Positions 22,701 to 25,573 of a DNA stretch of 43,958 nt are shown here, piece by piece. The notes below the pieces were generated by a model. That model did not search any database. It was not told the origin of the DNA and saw only the letters and a list, made by a program, of their open reading frames with translations. The translations under genes and the position numbers were made by a program. Source of the DNA: an uncultured Saprospiraceae bacterium (lineage in GTDB: Bacteria > Bacteroidota > Bacteroidia > Chitinophagales > Saprospiraceae); NCBI GenBank assembly GCA_937950315.1, contig CALFDU010000115.1, positions 1-43,958 of the forward strand. Reading direction: 5' to 3'. Within the stretch, counting starts at the first letter, position 1. Each line of letters opens with the position of its first letter.

Positions 22701-25424
22701 TCGTGTGAGTTTACCATTCATGTATTAGATCAAACACAACCAACCGTTATCTGCAAAGAATTTATCAATGTAAGTTTAACAGATGGTGGTTTCGCAACGA
22801 TGTCAACAGCCGCAGTAGATGCAGGTTCTTATGATAATTGCTCAGACACCAAGTTGGAACTATATAGATTGGAGGACAACTGCAATGGTTTGGATACAAT
22901 AATTCCGGCACCATTTGTAGAATTCTGCTGTGCTGATGTTGAAGCAAGTCCGATTATGGTGGCCATGCTGGTTTGGGATGATGGAAATATGGATGGCATT
23001 ATTGGTAATGAGGGAGATAATTCAAACGTATGTATGATCGAGGTGACAGTAGAAGACAAACTACCTCCATCAATTGTTTGTCCTTTAGATATTACAATTA
23101 CTTGCGACTCTGATCCAACTGACCTTAGCATTGTTGGTGTTCCGACGATATTCGGATCATGCTCAAGTTCAGAACCAAGTTATTTTGATGAGATTACACC
23201 GCTCAATGATTGTGGTGCAGCCATCATTGAAAGAACGTGGTCGCCAGTAAGTAATCCAGAAATTACTTGTACTCAGATGATCACTTTAACAAGCCTAGAT
23301 CCATTCGATGGCAATATTTTATGGCCAGAAGATTGGGAAGGCGCTTGCTTGGATGATATTCCTCAAGAAGAGCCAATCTTTGTAGAAGGTGCCTGTGATC
23401 AAGTAGCATTTACCGTCGAGACTGATACTTTCAATTTTGTTGAAAATGTCTGCTACAAATTGGTCAAAGAATGGACAGTCATTGACTGGTGTCAATATGA
23501 CCTACTAGATCCAAACGGAGGTGGAATTTGGACATTTACACAAACCATTAAAATCAATGACGAGACGGCACCAGAATTTGAAACTTGTGAAGATATTACT
23601 GTAGAAATTACCTCTGAAAATTGTATCGAAGATATTTCTATCAATCAATTCGCTATTGACACTGTCTGTGGAATCAATGCACCATTGGTTTGGTCTTTTG
23701 AAGTAGATCTTGGAGCAAATGGAATATGGGACTATGAAATTGATTATACTGATGATACTGACAATGACTTAGAAGGCAATGAAGTGACAGCAATCATTGA
23801 AGATGCTGTACCTGGAGAATATCGAATTAGATGGGAAACAAGAGATGGATGTGGAAATGTAAAAACTTGCACTCAGAATATTACGGTTGTGGACGGTAAA
23901 GCACCAACACCATATTGCCTTAGTGGAATCTCTACTGCAGCAATGCAGCAATCCGGTTCTGTCGAGATTTGGGCAAGCGATTTTAATATTGCTTCCTTTG
24001 ACAACTGCACAAATGAGGAAGAATTATTGTTCTCGTTTTCTGGAGATGAATACGAACCAAGTAGATTGTTCACCTGTGACGATATACCGAATGGGGTAAG
24101 TGAACCTATCGATTTAGAAATGTGGGTTTGGGATGAAGCTGGGAATGCTGACTTCTGTTCAGTGACTTTAGAAATCATAGACAACTTTGATGTTTGTCAA
24201 GATACTTCATCCAATACTATGATTATCAGTGGTATGGTACAGACAGAAGATCAAGAAAGAGTGGAAGATGTAAGAGTGACACTTGAAAGTTATGCTCCAG
24301 AATATCCTTACACCACCATGACCAATGATACTGGTCAATATTACTTCTTATACAATCCAATGGAGTATGATTTTGTGGCAAAAGGAGAAAGAGACACAGA
24401 TTATCTCGAAGGTGTTACAACTTTAGATATTGTAATGATCCAAAGACATATTTTAGGATTAGACAAGTTAGATAGTCCTTATAAGATTATTGCGGGTGAC
24501 GCCAACAATAACCAATCCCTAAGTGCATTAGATTTGATATCGATTCGTAAAGTGATATTGGGGCTTAATGAAGGTTTTGAAAATCAATCATGGCGTTTTG
24601 TCGATGCAAAATATGAATTCATTGATTGGGAAAATCCTTGGCCATTTGATGAAACAGTCAATGTAAATGTGCTTTCTGAAAATGTAACAGATGCAAATCT
24701 AATTGCAGTTAAAATTGGAGATGTCAATCAATCTGCTAGTCCAGGGTTTTCAACAGATGAAATAACCAGAACAAGAAGTGATGAACGTATGCTGATAGAA
24801 ACAGAATACCTTGATGGAAAAACCATTCTGAATTTCTATGCAGAAAGCGATCAACTACTTTATGGATTCCAATTCTCCGCATTGCTCGATAAAGCAAACA
24901 TTATCGGATTTAAGAATGGAAACATTGAAATCAATCCAAACATGATCGCGATTGGTGAGAAAGCAATAAGAATGTCTTGGAATGACTCACATGGAATTCA
25001 AGTGAATGAAGGAGACATTCTATTCTCATTGATTTCAGATTCTAAAGAGAAGATTGATTTCCAGTTGAACGATGATGATGTGATGGTTTCAGAAATCTAT
25101 GTTGATGGTTTGGAACAGAAGAATCTTAAACTTGAATGGATGGATGACGAGTTCAATGAGTCGTTCTTCAGCTTATTGCAAAATGAACCAAATCCATTCA
25201 ATGATAAGACAGCCATTCGTTTTATTATGCCTGAGGACGGTAATGCAAGCTTTACCATAAGCCTTCCAAATGGGAAGTTAATATATACCCTCGATGATGA
25301 ATACAGGAAAGGCGAAAATGTTATTCTGATTTCCAAAAATGAGATCAATCACACGGGCATTATGTTTTATGAGATCAGTGGAAATGGATTTTATGGGAAA
25401 AAGAAAATGATTATTCTAGACTAG
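1737..25424 (+). CDS. Giant secreted multidomain surface protein: DUF11-like, SdrB-like, HYR-like, P-domain, dockerin-like modules, T9SS type A tail
   Basis: The reading frame codes for about 7,895 residues without interruption. I place the start at the ATG at 1737 (MGINTVFQTRNYW) rather than the in-frame GTG at 1704, because a compact signal peptide follows (hydrophobic LFLITLILFSF, likely cut near EGQTQ). Order of modules: DUF11/Ig-like segments (about 1830-7725), SdrB-like domain (7728-8080), three DUF11-type repeats (8403-9870), 28 HYR-like units (9876-17243), five AKRV repeats with Asp-rich tails (17244-19602). Next come HYR units with inserted LTD-like and P-domain-like segments (19603-21630), further Cys-rich HYR-related modules (21630-24200), then CnaB-like, dockerin-like and cohesin-like segments. 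A C-terminal T9SS type A sorting domain (NEPNPFNDKTAIRF ... KKKMIILD) closes it. It should be exported by T9SS and anchored or released at the cell surface. Adhesion, matrix or structural roles are inference, and no catalytic domain is evident. Confidence 0.9.
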   Translation: MGINTVFQTRNYWLFLITLILFSFEGQTQTINISFDEPVSVCNDEIVLNLEIINDTGAAIDNGEINTDLLMTLGLVFQGTFNQISGPTLTNSMGSVFSFSDPLADNESIIFSMDLSLDCAGSTEPDPSIEVIFDFSSGGIDSEVTEILDYVINAPDIDITSSSPNGISGVIGFNFSITNTVVNNGNAEADSVFYCIQDNPNASILSIEVGGTSIAPHSSTIAGSTCFFIGSLLEAESVDVIENWVITSCDAPQDLFRRASYGCFDNLDCAMDPGSEFPSTILTLVAPTDPLSISISNASELFVCGESDVVCISIENNNGDDYTTQNAVAALSFPAGITIDYTTLTSKSGPPISHIAGTDSIAIGAIMDGEIAEFSVELSIDCTVTESAVDLTVDVVYDELCEGVNNMAKMNSSQISVLQAEFSILSPLIEGNLRPQNIFDAILGVPDTIKVPLVNAGAGSIDEFTYWVINPGSVDNLDVLINGMSLTPAGINGDTVFYTVTTADIMSDHGPGGNGTGNGDGLLDENELLFFCEVWVGTTCDLGTPNPIQRAARYGCGGITVCNESNIAPTGIDFGFALPDLIYSEYEPLIDRPACWSEENTTLAIEVINEGVGIAQDIIIDLRQGNDPGAIIGGSLMWSLDPAGPFMTASATNTSPATGTIGSSGQCVARADAFRNVDALIEDVNLVGGDTLYFTYQLEHGCDCRACSVDNIYGSRATQMQWTDPCGVILTNNDDIDFLEFDARLQGFFEGESNISGSGCIEFAVTSGFSRWMSADYTADYPDAYFESRISIECGIDLVSAQLLNSQSVPINGLTITQNTDNGAAGDDEVIFQINRNFAGFIEICFDVDCSEKPTGCPQLSNLSMENFFFPDPSCAASCEPNVNCTQDFNFVFNCPPCGPCDGLTSLDLQIERTNYCLLDADNDFIADDGVTLADASTAKGDRFVQGDSLKVSISGVVNDNNANLWEYGFLEFNTQTTNFSIIGAEYTVYDESADAYLTCNTLSQFPVGSLLVTDLSVPSMTGLGCNDFMGFQYEDGDSLFLCVYFSPKEELFNVQSESIVYQPDFYLSDDAYDIGNRFSCNFLIETMNQIGIRDFESIVIGGRDFGGCDISPFVLRYDLNYGNLGFDEFCNEIRSPGIPEKFTFIKPTELEYSLDDFGLDVWQRLGPDNQVVNMDGGGIPANFFLESGDTLCFFVKDYLLSLNLPEISEKGTDGGYNIYFYPGIRGNCLSEIQDYEACGDLLTDVNDQVFCQDKLQSEQVCEMFSYTGGPSLIVSAASSEVELFEPMACVDIELNNVSNINAPFSWLNINSITGGMVITSVIETTGGASNLLSPTSFGQYELGTTSSASTRTFQVCVNVTDCNPQTLEFTGGWDCVEYPTTVQEATCNDPSTIDFVSVESAYSGQLIKPVGPVEYDLCDTVCFIHRFSSTNLGNVNDILFDFKLPTGMDYVPGSFEIAYPVPPANSTDTIWTFVMDPDNYADNNHLIDVTSLDSTLDNVGLIGSLGAIENTNIVLVRWNAVTTCDYIAGSRARFVTTANDLCGDGLPTIRSRSPRLRIRDLFPDYDIDLALNDLTLNPCNEDGATVEIELTIDAESGIETSSADSLKITLPVGITYTSMSYVPINNASSSTPIVTVDNGAECVFIPIEEGLSNGDVVNFTIEIQSMDVGQICGSQSMLIQTFSATNADCDGETCSIGVLSGEDEINIRIDKPDLSILYTNLTLVSMPPNSAAIEYEMKIMNNGLVDQEVGNDLVIEFWDDVNDNGLLDQTIDQNIVAAISNVLIPAGGMTVVTGTVPVPPTGICNALAVLNPETACVCSLEVSNQTQVEIENEFDMEVSVCSDTPLEIGPEPVNGFDYQWLSVNGSDVTALSQDNTTTVDIQFDNNSGSDIVWEYSIRSSFGNCFTYDTIEVTIFKEEIGTADVPGCEGDELELPGPVGGSNFMWSPTTDLDDPTSAFPILSPVPSGTRFYEISYLDDNGCAATKEVNVIGGACAPGTAIGDTVWFDFNENGMQEAFEPGIPNVIVYLYNANNTTFGNHIAVTMTDANGFYIFDNLQAGNYIVGFDMPAGFVYTTIDTGNDSLDSDADPGTGLTGPYFLPNGTFNPTVDAGFIPDCLIEVDISSISECLFDGSTHTREVVVDITWNNAVYTYDFLGGLDTIQLDILGQTFQYEINQLNGDTSQVVIIDNATPVDLLAEVQTLINDDCIAFDEVLDIQPCIYDLALIKQVVTPGPYSYGDILTYEFTLANQGFQDLMDIKINDFLPTGFVFDPLANPDWMQSATDTLMFIYEPILTAGETVIIPLDLELVMSSDIGAYFNTAEIFSFTDTLGVDRSDEDIDSSPDNDPSNDGGGLVNSGSDNSLDGDGSGMPGDTNPNTDEDDEDPELITIVDLALVKDIITPGPYNYGDVIEFEITVVNQGNVTAQNIKVNDYIPAGFAWDTSNEPEWMLMGNVAMDTIPGPIATGESASTTISLILQMADPSEYVNIAEIGYFENEDGDDITGSDIDSDADNDPSNDAGGNPDSDSDGVLNGDGTGAPQDTDPDTDEDDSDPAYIAVPLIDLEKTTIGVVPAQSGIPGNFDATYEFVITNPGNQKLTCIQLQDDLTEQLGGTYVGITSAPMITPLSDATEIPSIVMGYNGGVIDTIFNGSQGCLNPGETITVQMTIELNSQTGGDPIINEGDVSGKSPDGFEVMDQDTAVVVTPNCFLVTVCPIDQVELNCIADIPADGTTAAWFNGLDGISSIVSSCGVPTIVVNDMNNGGMGCSTDPYILTRQIIINDPGDGTSTPESDTCQVVYTVIDDDKPIVMNEAFDLVVECGVDNTTTINNWIMNNGGGVFVDDCGSVTNTFVAGTPVAGCGSTSITSYTFTATDACDNSISVTANLIIEDTTDPALILPTGSASVSCDAGPDPDAWAATATAMDDCDASSTVNFALINTEEICNGTNTEIIYTYFFTAVDDCGNQSVSETATYTVFDNIMPSITPPSDLMITCGQDLSLLVTEWLDDYTVMDNCSDATELIVTQDFDASMVLNACGQTIPVTWTIVDACNATNTATANIIISNDTEGPMMNCVPTLTYALDVDECESNITLPLPTATDCNGVDSIVQVTPLVNSPFPIGMTTVTFYAWDGCGNTSSCTTIVEIVDTQNPELICPSSINQCADTGSCEWISDGSVNAISSDCTATTLTYTVENPDGSISTPAMIEGYVFQLGSSIVNITATQDDDMSNTSSCNFTVTIVDCEAPVITTCPTNELMIECGMEDVESWAATLTGTDHCTTNLNTEYYLLSQSNSCGATTMSTYVFTVTDEAGNSATCQAVYNIVDTTMPTIDVEATNPVENCMEGNDLSFIAWLESNGAAEASDGCGEPLTWSNDWNGTIPTGCSGMTTITVSFTATDECGNAATTDGVFTITDMTPPTISAPADLVLECAGSDNEGIVANWLTTASTNDDCSEVSVINNYSSLPATCNTPVVVTFTATDACANVSTATATITLVDTQKPIIMAPPVDLIVDCSDPDITTLISDWEADFGGGIAVDNCDANVTITFIPAGPTVLCGGSSDTQYTFTAEDDCGNLIVEYANLIITDSTGPMLTLPTANNTAECDADVDGFRDTWLASASAIDACGGMTSITYNTPLISSACAGMVTTITETFTFTSTDECGNVTTGQADFIIEDNTAPTIAHNEGDLTLSCGDNIAEQVLSWLQDYTTTESCQETTVSNDYDGALLDLCGDSQTITWTVTDLCGAVGTTSAMIIISPDTTDPTFVNISDDITLNVDIDNCSSNVVFSTPSAIDCNEPVTVTQIANADGILLMSGSEFPVGTTTVVFQAEDNCGNLTTESFDITIVDSQIPVIGCPSNDVVQCNDIDECFWTADTSTDAAFVDNCGDVDISYVITGATTATGDSLPRLDNVQFLLGTSTVSYTLLDSEGNASTCSFDVVVEDCEAPIVTCPLAGDLVLECADPDIDTAIAAWIATASVDDNCMGSSLTNEVASTTEMCGDSEIRTYSFTATDASGNTSVCFANVIIEDTSVPTIDTDAEDLMVECDGEGNNADILTWVANNGGAIASDLCGIVTWENDFTGLSDLCGLTGTALVTFTASDECGNTSSTQANFTITDGTVPTVLAPSPISLSCNDLLNEEIIMSWMSQASGSDNCSDVEISNSGLGTILPDCGMSGVYTVTFTATDACGNTSTENSTVTIIDETGPTITQEPTDLVLECTASADYTADIMAWTDIQGGALAEDGCSEPIIWTFTVGIPISECGGTSTTPYTFIAEDDCGNTTSITANFVIVDNTAPELTLPMDITVDCEDPAATTVADWISTARSMDICGSTSLSEVLWNTISECGETSSTVYLFTAEDECGNQTTGFATYTVEDQTLPTITAPSDLMITCGEMDIATQIVQWLDEAVIADGCNTPILTTDYNGDLPNACGGTIPVVFTVSDGCGNLNTDTANIIYTDDVTAPIFINAPSDITVNVDVDNCESNIVFSTPIAEDCNGPVTTVQVPNAAGLLIASGDEFPLGTTSVMFESTDACGNTSMTSFTITVIDSQLPTIGCPSNMVVQCVDLDDCVWSSDMSVDAIFNDNCMGFDLAYTVTGATTAMGDSLPRLDGVQFELGLSTIVYTLTDVMGNVVSCEFDVLIEDCQAPEIICPINETVECSSLDNATELNNWLAEVMGSDNCDLSVSFTSEIWNTISGCGNTNTTTYLFTATDQAGNTTTCLADFTIEDTTLPVITADPDDTVVECDGSGNNAQLLTWLQNNGGLTDADVTEGCGAITWNNNFSDLVFISNDPCSDDIGFYDVEFTATDECGNESDAVNIQFIIEDTTDPILSIPNDITLSCNEPTNSNTIQNWLAEASAFDLCSDVVVTNDAPGVFVPDCASTGVTTYTFVATDDCGNSVSDTATITIEDTSDPEIIVEPTDLVVECNGAGNNADLTAWLSSQAGIIGQDVCSEATNLVYSNELRSTVNGCGGSSAMTYAFIVTDECGNSSESLATFTIQDTTSPTIDILPENQVVECDGAGNNVALEAWLDSNGNTGTASDICGMVTWTHTLIDFTDDCGTNGTKIYEFIATDECGNTNTAQATFVIEDTTPPVVVCCPDFSINLDMNGIANIDIDDIDCGTTDQCNDASQLIRSISQSSFNASNVGPNNVTLFVTDACGNVDSCTVIVTVEEMPSIGVAKRVADIDFNDDGCTEIVYEINVENFGDVTISSLQVTDDLQVAGFGACASYTSTLTSDDFTVNPNFNGSSDINLLTGGDDIPAGDVGAILLTIETCGCPDGTEISNSATVSGESPGGDIIMDDSVNGSDPDGDDNDNDPDESGTTDTTLEETGSIGAAKRVVSLDLNEDGCTEVVFEINIENFGTVDLDEIQVTDDLLAAGFGTCDDYMVSLTSDDFIVNEDYNGNSDINLLVGTDDLPVGDIGAILLTVDACGCPDGTEIMNSATVSGNTPGGDIIMDDSVSGSDPDGDDNDNDPDESGTTDLELSETGSIGAAKRVVTSEFNEEGCTEIVYEINIENFGNVDIDQLQAMDDLEAAGFGMCDNYTVSLTSDDFIVNTNFDGSTDTNLLKGTDDLPVGDVGAILLTVEACSCPNITIMNSVTISGTTPGGDTIMDDSVDGADPDGDDNDGNPDESGTTNTTINNQPSIGLAKRVVSLTNNSDGSADVTFEFNIENLGNVVIDQIQVTDDLLNTFDPCTDIEILELTSDAFVINPLYDGETVFEMLEGNNSIAPMNVGAIILTINVDGCGGDTGPFENQAELTGVDPNGDMVMDLSQDGADADPDNDGNAGNNNDPTIIDFEFEGMIGASKRVSEGPILSTEGCYDITFEINVQNFGTVDLSGIQVTEDLTQVFDPADMWSIVSVESEEFEVNTNFDGMTDINLLTGNDVLISEANGDNGAIYLTVNVCPSGNVDEYFNSVTATGMTPSGEMVSDVSTDGSSPDPDSNNDPSDNDVDTGFQLDCEIPMFTNCPRPNIMVDAPEGWCNSFVNFSPPTATAECGLDTIIQVDNTGLSSGDLFPVGTTILQWVALDVFGNPSDTCEIKITVNDFHTPPTISCPTDLTFGNDPAMCGAIVNDIAPFDIVDNCPDNIVVNYTLTDEAGNIIDGGIDDASGLKFPQGTTTVTYTVADQPLLLITEISNDGIQAGVEISNFGPATMDISCMNVGVEGATSDEFNVPNGTILAVGDVYTIFFYSVDPLQEAGYTISMFDNQIDGVAVNGYTPLNWSFNGSLVGQNIFRSRYPDTDSFEDWSIGNSCAGLSFGMYNPELPVFEDNGTISSLQGNPPSLETCSFTVTILDEEAPNCAELIQVDYLSADTPLPFTNGACATSIINVTDVFNVSDVNILSLTGNYPDMSEVSITLTSPSGTVVSLFEGLCAGTADWNINLDDQATDSQASIVCSPLGNGQSFQALNSMEVFFGEPAFGDWQLDVYATGIEVGQLSEWTLQLSELAPYGQMDVEIFNDPMLCGANYEWQHPLISDNCAAGSLSVEYILQDESNSGFPVPINIEPGSIASEFFAVGTTQVVYTLTDAEGNSSQCAFDITVTDNEPPSLADSGICDGIVINLGNGQCDTQVPDLGGIPIDAFDNCGIDSVFYNPPVGFDYPIGTTATTIIIKDAAGNVDSCTFDVVVNEFDTGGNTALACNGGINLSLGPDCMAELTADMILEGGNYGCYDDFCIEVTNSLGQVVDNIFDLSDVGQSFTVSISDCLESGNSCWGIVNIEEKLIPEIICAPDTLISCNMATHPEFTGYPEVITCEQDLEMTYFDDYIDFGPCGEPRARIIREWTIIDESSNIVNCTQTIDIEQFDVEDIDFPLDYTIETGLDCAEVALFPHMTHPDSTGYPQIDSIDVPLSANGLCMLSWNWDDQILFSCAGSYEILRTWFVRDMCEEVEMGVNPIEHYQIIKIIDNEGPYIHDCPDDIIVSTDPWSCTGTYELGDIISSMQDNCGGIDQVQVSVNGGTVIDNLDGTFTITNMDIGDHLVRIRARDFCYNTSSCEFTIHVLDQTQPTVICKEFINVSLTDGGFATMSTAAVDAGSYDNCSDTKLELYRLEDNCNGLDTIIPAPFVEFCCADVEASPIMVAMLVWDDGNMDGIIGNEGDNSNVCMIEVTVEDKLPPSIVCPLDITITCDSDPTDLSIVGVPTIFGSCSSSEPSYFDEITPLNDCGAAIIERTWSPVSNPEITCTQMITLTSLDPFDGNILWPEDWEGACLDDIPQEEPIFVEGACDQVAFTVETDTFNFVENVCYKLVKEWTVIDWCQYDLLDPNGGGIWTFTQTIKINDETAPEFETCEDITVEITSENCIEDISINQFAIDTVCGINAPLVWSFEVDLGANGIWDYEIDYTDDTDNDLEGNEVTAIIEDAVPGEYRIRWETRDGCGNVKTCTQNITVVDGKAPTPYCLSGISTAAMQQSGSVEIWASDFNIASFDNCTNEEELLFSFSGDEYEPSRLFTCDDIPNGVSEPIDLEMWVWDEAGNADFCSVTLEIIDNFDVCQDTSSNTMIISGMVQTEDQERVEDVRVTLESYAPEYPYTTMTNDTGQYYFLYNPMEYDFVAKGERDTDYLEGVTTLDIVMIQRHILGLDKLDSPYKIIAGDANNNQSLSALDLISIRKVILGLNEGFENQSWRFVDAKYEFIDWENPWPFDETVNVNVLSENVTDANLIAVKIGDVNQSASPGFSTDEITRTRSDERMLIETEYLDGKTILNFYAESDQLLYGFQFSALLDKANIIGFKNGNIEINPNMIAIGEKAIRMSWNDSHGIQVNEGDILFSLISDSKEKIDFQLNDDDVMVSEIYVDGLEQKNLKLEWMDDEFNESFFSLLQNEPNPFNDKTAIRFIMPEDGNASFTISLPNGKLIYTLDDEYRKGENVILISKNEINHTGIMFYEISGNGFYGKKKMIILD
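1849..7725 (+). other. N-terminal DUF11/Ig-like region of the giant protein
   Basis: About 1,960 residues of beta-sandwich-type sequence. They contain loosely recurring segments with the pattern hydrophobic-x-hydrophobic, N-x-G, then L-P-x-G-hydrophobic, as in LSFPAGITIDYTTL, KLPTGMDYVPGSF and TLPVGITYTSM. These are typical of DUF11/conserved-repeat modules of Bacteroidota surface proteins. Paired cysteines recur at fairly even distances. The last part (about 7240-7715) looks like PKD/Ig-like modules of the gliding-motility type (CSDTPLEIGPEP ... YQWLS; CEGDELELPGP ... FMWSP). Individual units here are too diverged for me to draw firm boundaries. Confidence 0.55.
7728..8080 (+). other. SdrB-like (SD-repeat B) domain within the giant protein
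   Basis: The segment reads GTAIGDTVWFDFNENGMQEA, then G-I-P-N-V-I-V-Y-L, T-D-A-N-G-F-Y-I-F-D-N-L and AGNYIVGFDMPAGF, ending in S-D-A-D-P-G-T-G and V-D-A-G-F. This is the classical SdrD/SdrB-type fold: a G-D-x-V-W-x-D-x-N-x-N-G-x-Q-D/E opening with a Ca2+-binding DxNxNG loop. It is normally a stalk domain of surface adhesins. Confidence 0.85.
8403..9870 (+). repeat. Three DUF11-type repeats with an exact 510-nt period
   Basis: Units begin at 8403 (DLALIKQVVTPGPYSYGD), 8913 (DLALVKDIITPGPYNYGD) and 9423 (DLEKTTIGVVPAQSG). Both intervals are exactly 510 nt (170 codons). The first two are close copies and end in acidic D-x-D-x-D-N-D-P-S-N-D tails that could bind calcium. The third has diverged and lacks the TPGPY motif, and it leads into the HYR-like array. 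Confidence 0.85.
10689..12767 (+). repeat. Eight-unit super-repeat, copy 1 (693 codons)
   Basis: Opens with PPSDLMITCG. Its eight units follow a fixed order of types: a (PSDLMITCG), b (classical HYR, DVDECESN), c (CPSSINQCADTGSCEW), d (IECGMEDVESWAA), e (VENCMEGNDLSFIAWLESNG), f (PADLVLECAGS), g (DLIVDCSDPD ... GGGIAVDNC), h (LPTANNTAECDAD). The same order recurs in the next two blocks. It is preceded by an isolated g-h pair (10167-10688). This copy is the most diverged of the three. Confidence 0.75.
12768..14864 (+). repeat. Eight-unit super-repeat, copy 2 (699 codons)
   Basis: Type order a-h as in copy 1: HNEGDLTLSCG (a), NVDIDNCSSNVVFSTP (b), CPSNDVVQCNDIDECFW (c), LVLECADPD (d), LMVECDGEGNNADILTW (e), ISLSCNDLLNEEIIMSW (f), TDLVLECTASADYTA (g), LPMDITVDCEDP (h). 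Units b and c are clearly closer to copy 3 than to copy 1. For example, the stretch G-D-S-L-P-R-L-D-x-V-Q-F occurs in c of copies 2 and 3 only. Confidence 0.8.
14865..17006 (+). repeat. Eight-unit super-repeat, copy 3 (714 codons), last unit replaced
   Basis: Opens with APSDLMITCG, almost the same as copy 1, and runs a, b (NVDVDNCESNIVFSTP), c (CPSNMVVQCVDLDDCVW), d, e (VVECDGSGNNAQLLTW), f (ITLSCNEPTNSNTIQNW), g. The eighth unit (about 16740-17006, VVECDGAGNNVALEAW) is not h-like. It resembles type e (C-D-G-x-G-N-N, W-x-x-N-G, then C-G-x-V/I-T-W). A single unlike HYR unit (17007-17243, CCPDFSINLDMNG) then ends the array. Confidence 0.8.
17244..19602 (+). repeat. Five tandem AKRV/DUF11-like repeats, period 468-474 nt
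   Basis: Units start at 17244 (SIGVAKRV), 17715 (SIGAAKRV), 18186 (SIGAAKRV), 18654 (SIGLAKRV) and 19128 (MIGASKRV). Spacings are 471, 471, 468 and 474 nt. Each contains E-I-N-I/V-E-N-F-G, Q-V-T-D-D-L, L-T-S-D-D-F and G-A-I-L-L-T. Units 1-4 close with an Asp-rich D-D-S-V-x-G-S-D-P-D-G-D-D-N-D-N-D-P-type tail, suited to Ca2+ binding. Units 1 and 2 are nearly identical at the DNA level across their tails (17599-17694 against 18070-18165), so at least one duplication is recent. Confidence 0.9.
20109..20589 (+). other. Lamin-tail (LTD)-like segment inserted in a HYR unit of the giant protein
   Basis: The segment begins PLLLITEISNDG, followed by V-E-I-S-N-F-G-P and V-P-N-G-T-I-L-A-V-G-D-V-Y-T-I-F. 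This is the pattern of bacterial LTD domains (L-I-x-E-I-x-x-x-G, E-I-x-N). The HYR unit before it stops at T-T-T-V-T-Y-T-V-A-D-Q. Its missing final strand, T-C-S-F-T-V-T-I-L-D-E-E-A-P, appears directly after the insert. Confidence 0.65.
20680..21075 (+). other. Proprotein-convertase P-domain-like segment within the giant protein
   Basis: Hallmarks visible: I-I-N-V-T-D-V-F-N-V-S-D-V-N-I, then MSEVSITLTSPSGTVVSLFE, then F-x-G-E-P-A-F-G-D-W-Q-L-D-V-Y and G-Q-L-S-E-W-T-L-Q-L. The S-P-S-G-T and G-x-W-x-L-x-V motifs are those of P/Homo-B domains, which in Bacteroidota occur as accessory beta-sandwiches in secreted proteins. It lies between P-N-C and V-E-I-F-N-D-P-M-L-C-G-A-N-Y, again interrupting a HYR unit. 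Confidence 0.75.
24212..24410 (+). other. CnaB/carboxypeptidase-regulatory-like domain within the giant protein
   Basis: I-S-G-M-V-Q-T-E-D-Q-E-R-V-E-D-V-R-V-T-L-E-S opens the segment, followed by T-M-T-N-D-T-G-Q-Y-Y-F-L and Y-D-F-V-A-K-G-E. This is the usual G-x-V-x-x-x-x-G/R-x-x-V-x-x-V-x-V-x-L ... D-x-x-G-x-Y-x-F pattern of prealbumin-like domains that precede dockerin-like segments in Bacteroidota exported proteins. Confidence 0.7.
24411..24740 (+). other. Dockerin type I-like segment within the giant protein
   Basis: V-T-T-L-D-I-V-M-I-Q-R-H-I-L-G-L is followed by G-D-A-N-N-N-Q-S-L-S-A-L-D-L-I-S-I-R-K-V-I-L-G, and, after about 45 residues, V-K-I-G-D-V-N. The second helix is preceded by a clear Ca2+-binding loop (D-A-N-N-N-Q-S-L-S-A-L-D). 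The family normally docks onto cohesin domains. Confidence 0.7.
24780..25130 (+). other. Cohesin-like domain within the giant protein
   Basis: The segment shows alternating beta-strand sequence, with L-L-Y-G-F-Q-F-S-A-L-L-D-K-A-N-I-I-G-F, A-I-R-M-S-W-N-D and V-N-E-G-D-I-L-F-S-L-I-S. This resembles the cohesin pattern (G-x-x-x-x-L-x-Y-D-x-x-x-L ... G-x-L-x-x-L-x-F). It lies between the dockerin-like segment and the T9SS tail. The call is by pattern and could instead be an unrelated beta-sandwich. Confidence 0.4.
25178..25421 (+). other. T9SS type A sorting domain of the giant protein
   Basis: About 80 residues at the extreme C-terminus: N-E-P-N-P-F-N-D-K-T-A-I-R-F, then A-S-F-T-I-S-L-P-N-G-K-L-I-Y, then G-x-x-F-Y-E-I-S-G-N-G-F-Y-G-K-K-K-M-I-I-L-D. 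The N-P-F ... T-x-I-x-F start and the basic K-K-M-I-I-x end are diagnostic of type IX secretion substrates. Confidence 0.9.
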
Positions 25425-25425
25425 T

Positions 25426-25478
25426 AAAAAGAATCAAGAGTTTTCCGCGCATTTGAGGTTTAACTCTTGATTCTTTTT
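25426..25478 (+). terminator. Intrinsic terminator of the giant gene (17-bp perfect stem)
   Basis: The arm AAAAAGAATCAAGAGTT (25426-25442) is perfectly inverted at 25462-25478, with a 19-nt loop. It begins two bases after the stop codon of the giant gene. The stem ends in A5/T5, so each strand would carry a U-rich 3' side, and it may act in both directions. Confidence 0.75.
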
Positions 25479-25538
25479 CATTTTGGTTCAATCAAAGGAA
25501 ACATGTTGTAAATGTCTCTCTAAAGAGAACTTGCAAAG

Positions 25539-25573
25539 AAAGGGTTGATATGCTTTGTTCATATCAACCCTTT
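25539..25573 (-). terminator. Terminator of the phosphotransferase operon
   Basis: A 14-bp perfect stem (AAAGGGTTGATATG at 25539-25552; inverse at 25560-25573) with a 7-nt loop. It touches the stop codon of the minus-strand phosphotransferase gene. Read on the minus strand, the stem is followed by TTTCTTT-like sequence. Confidence 0.65.
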
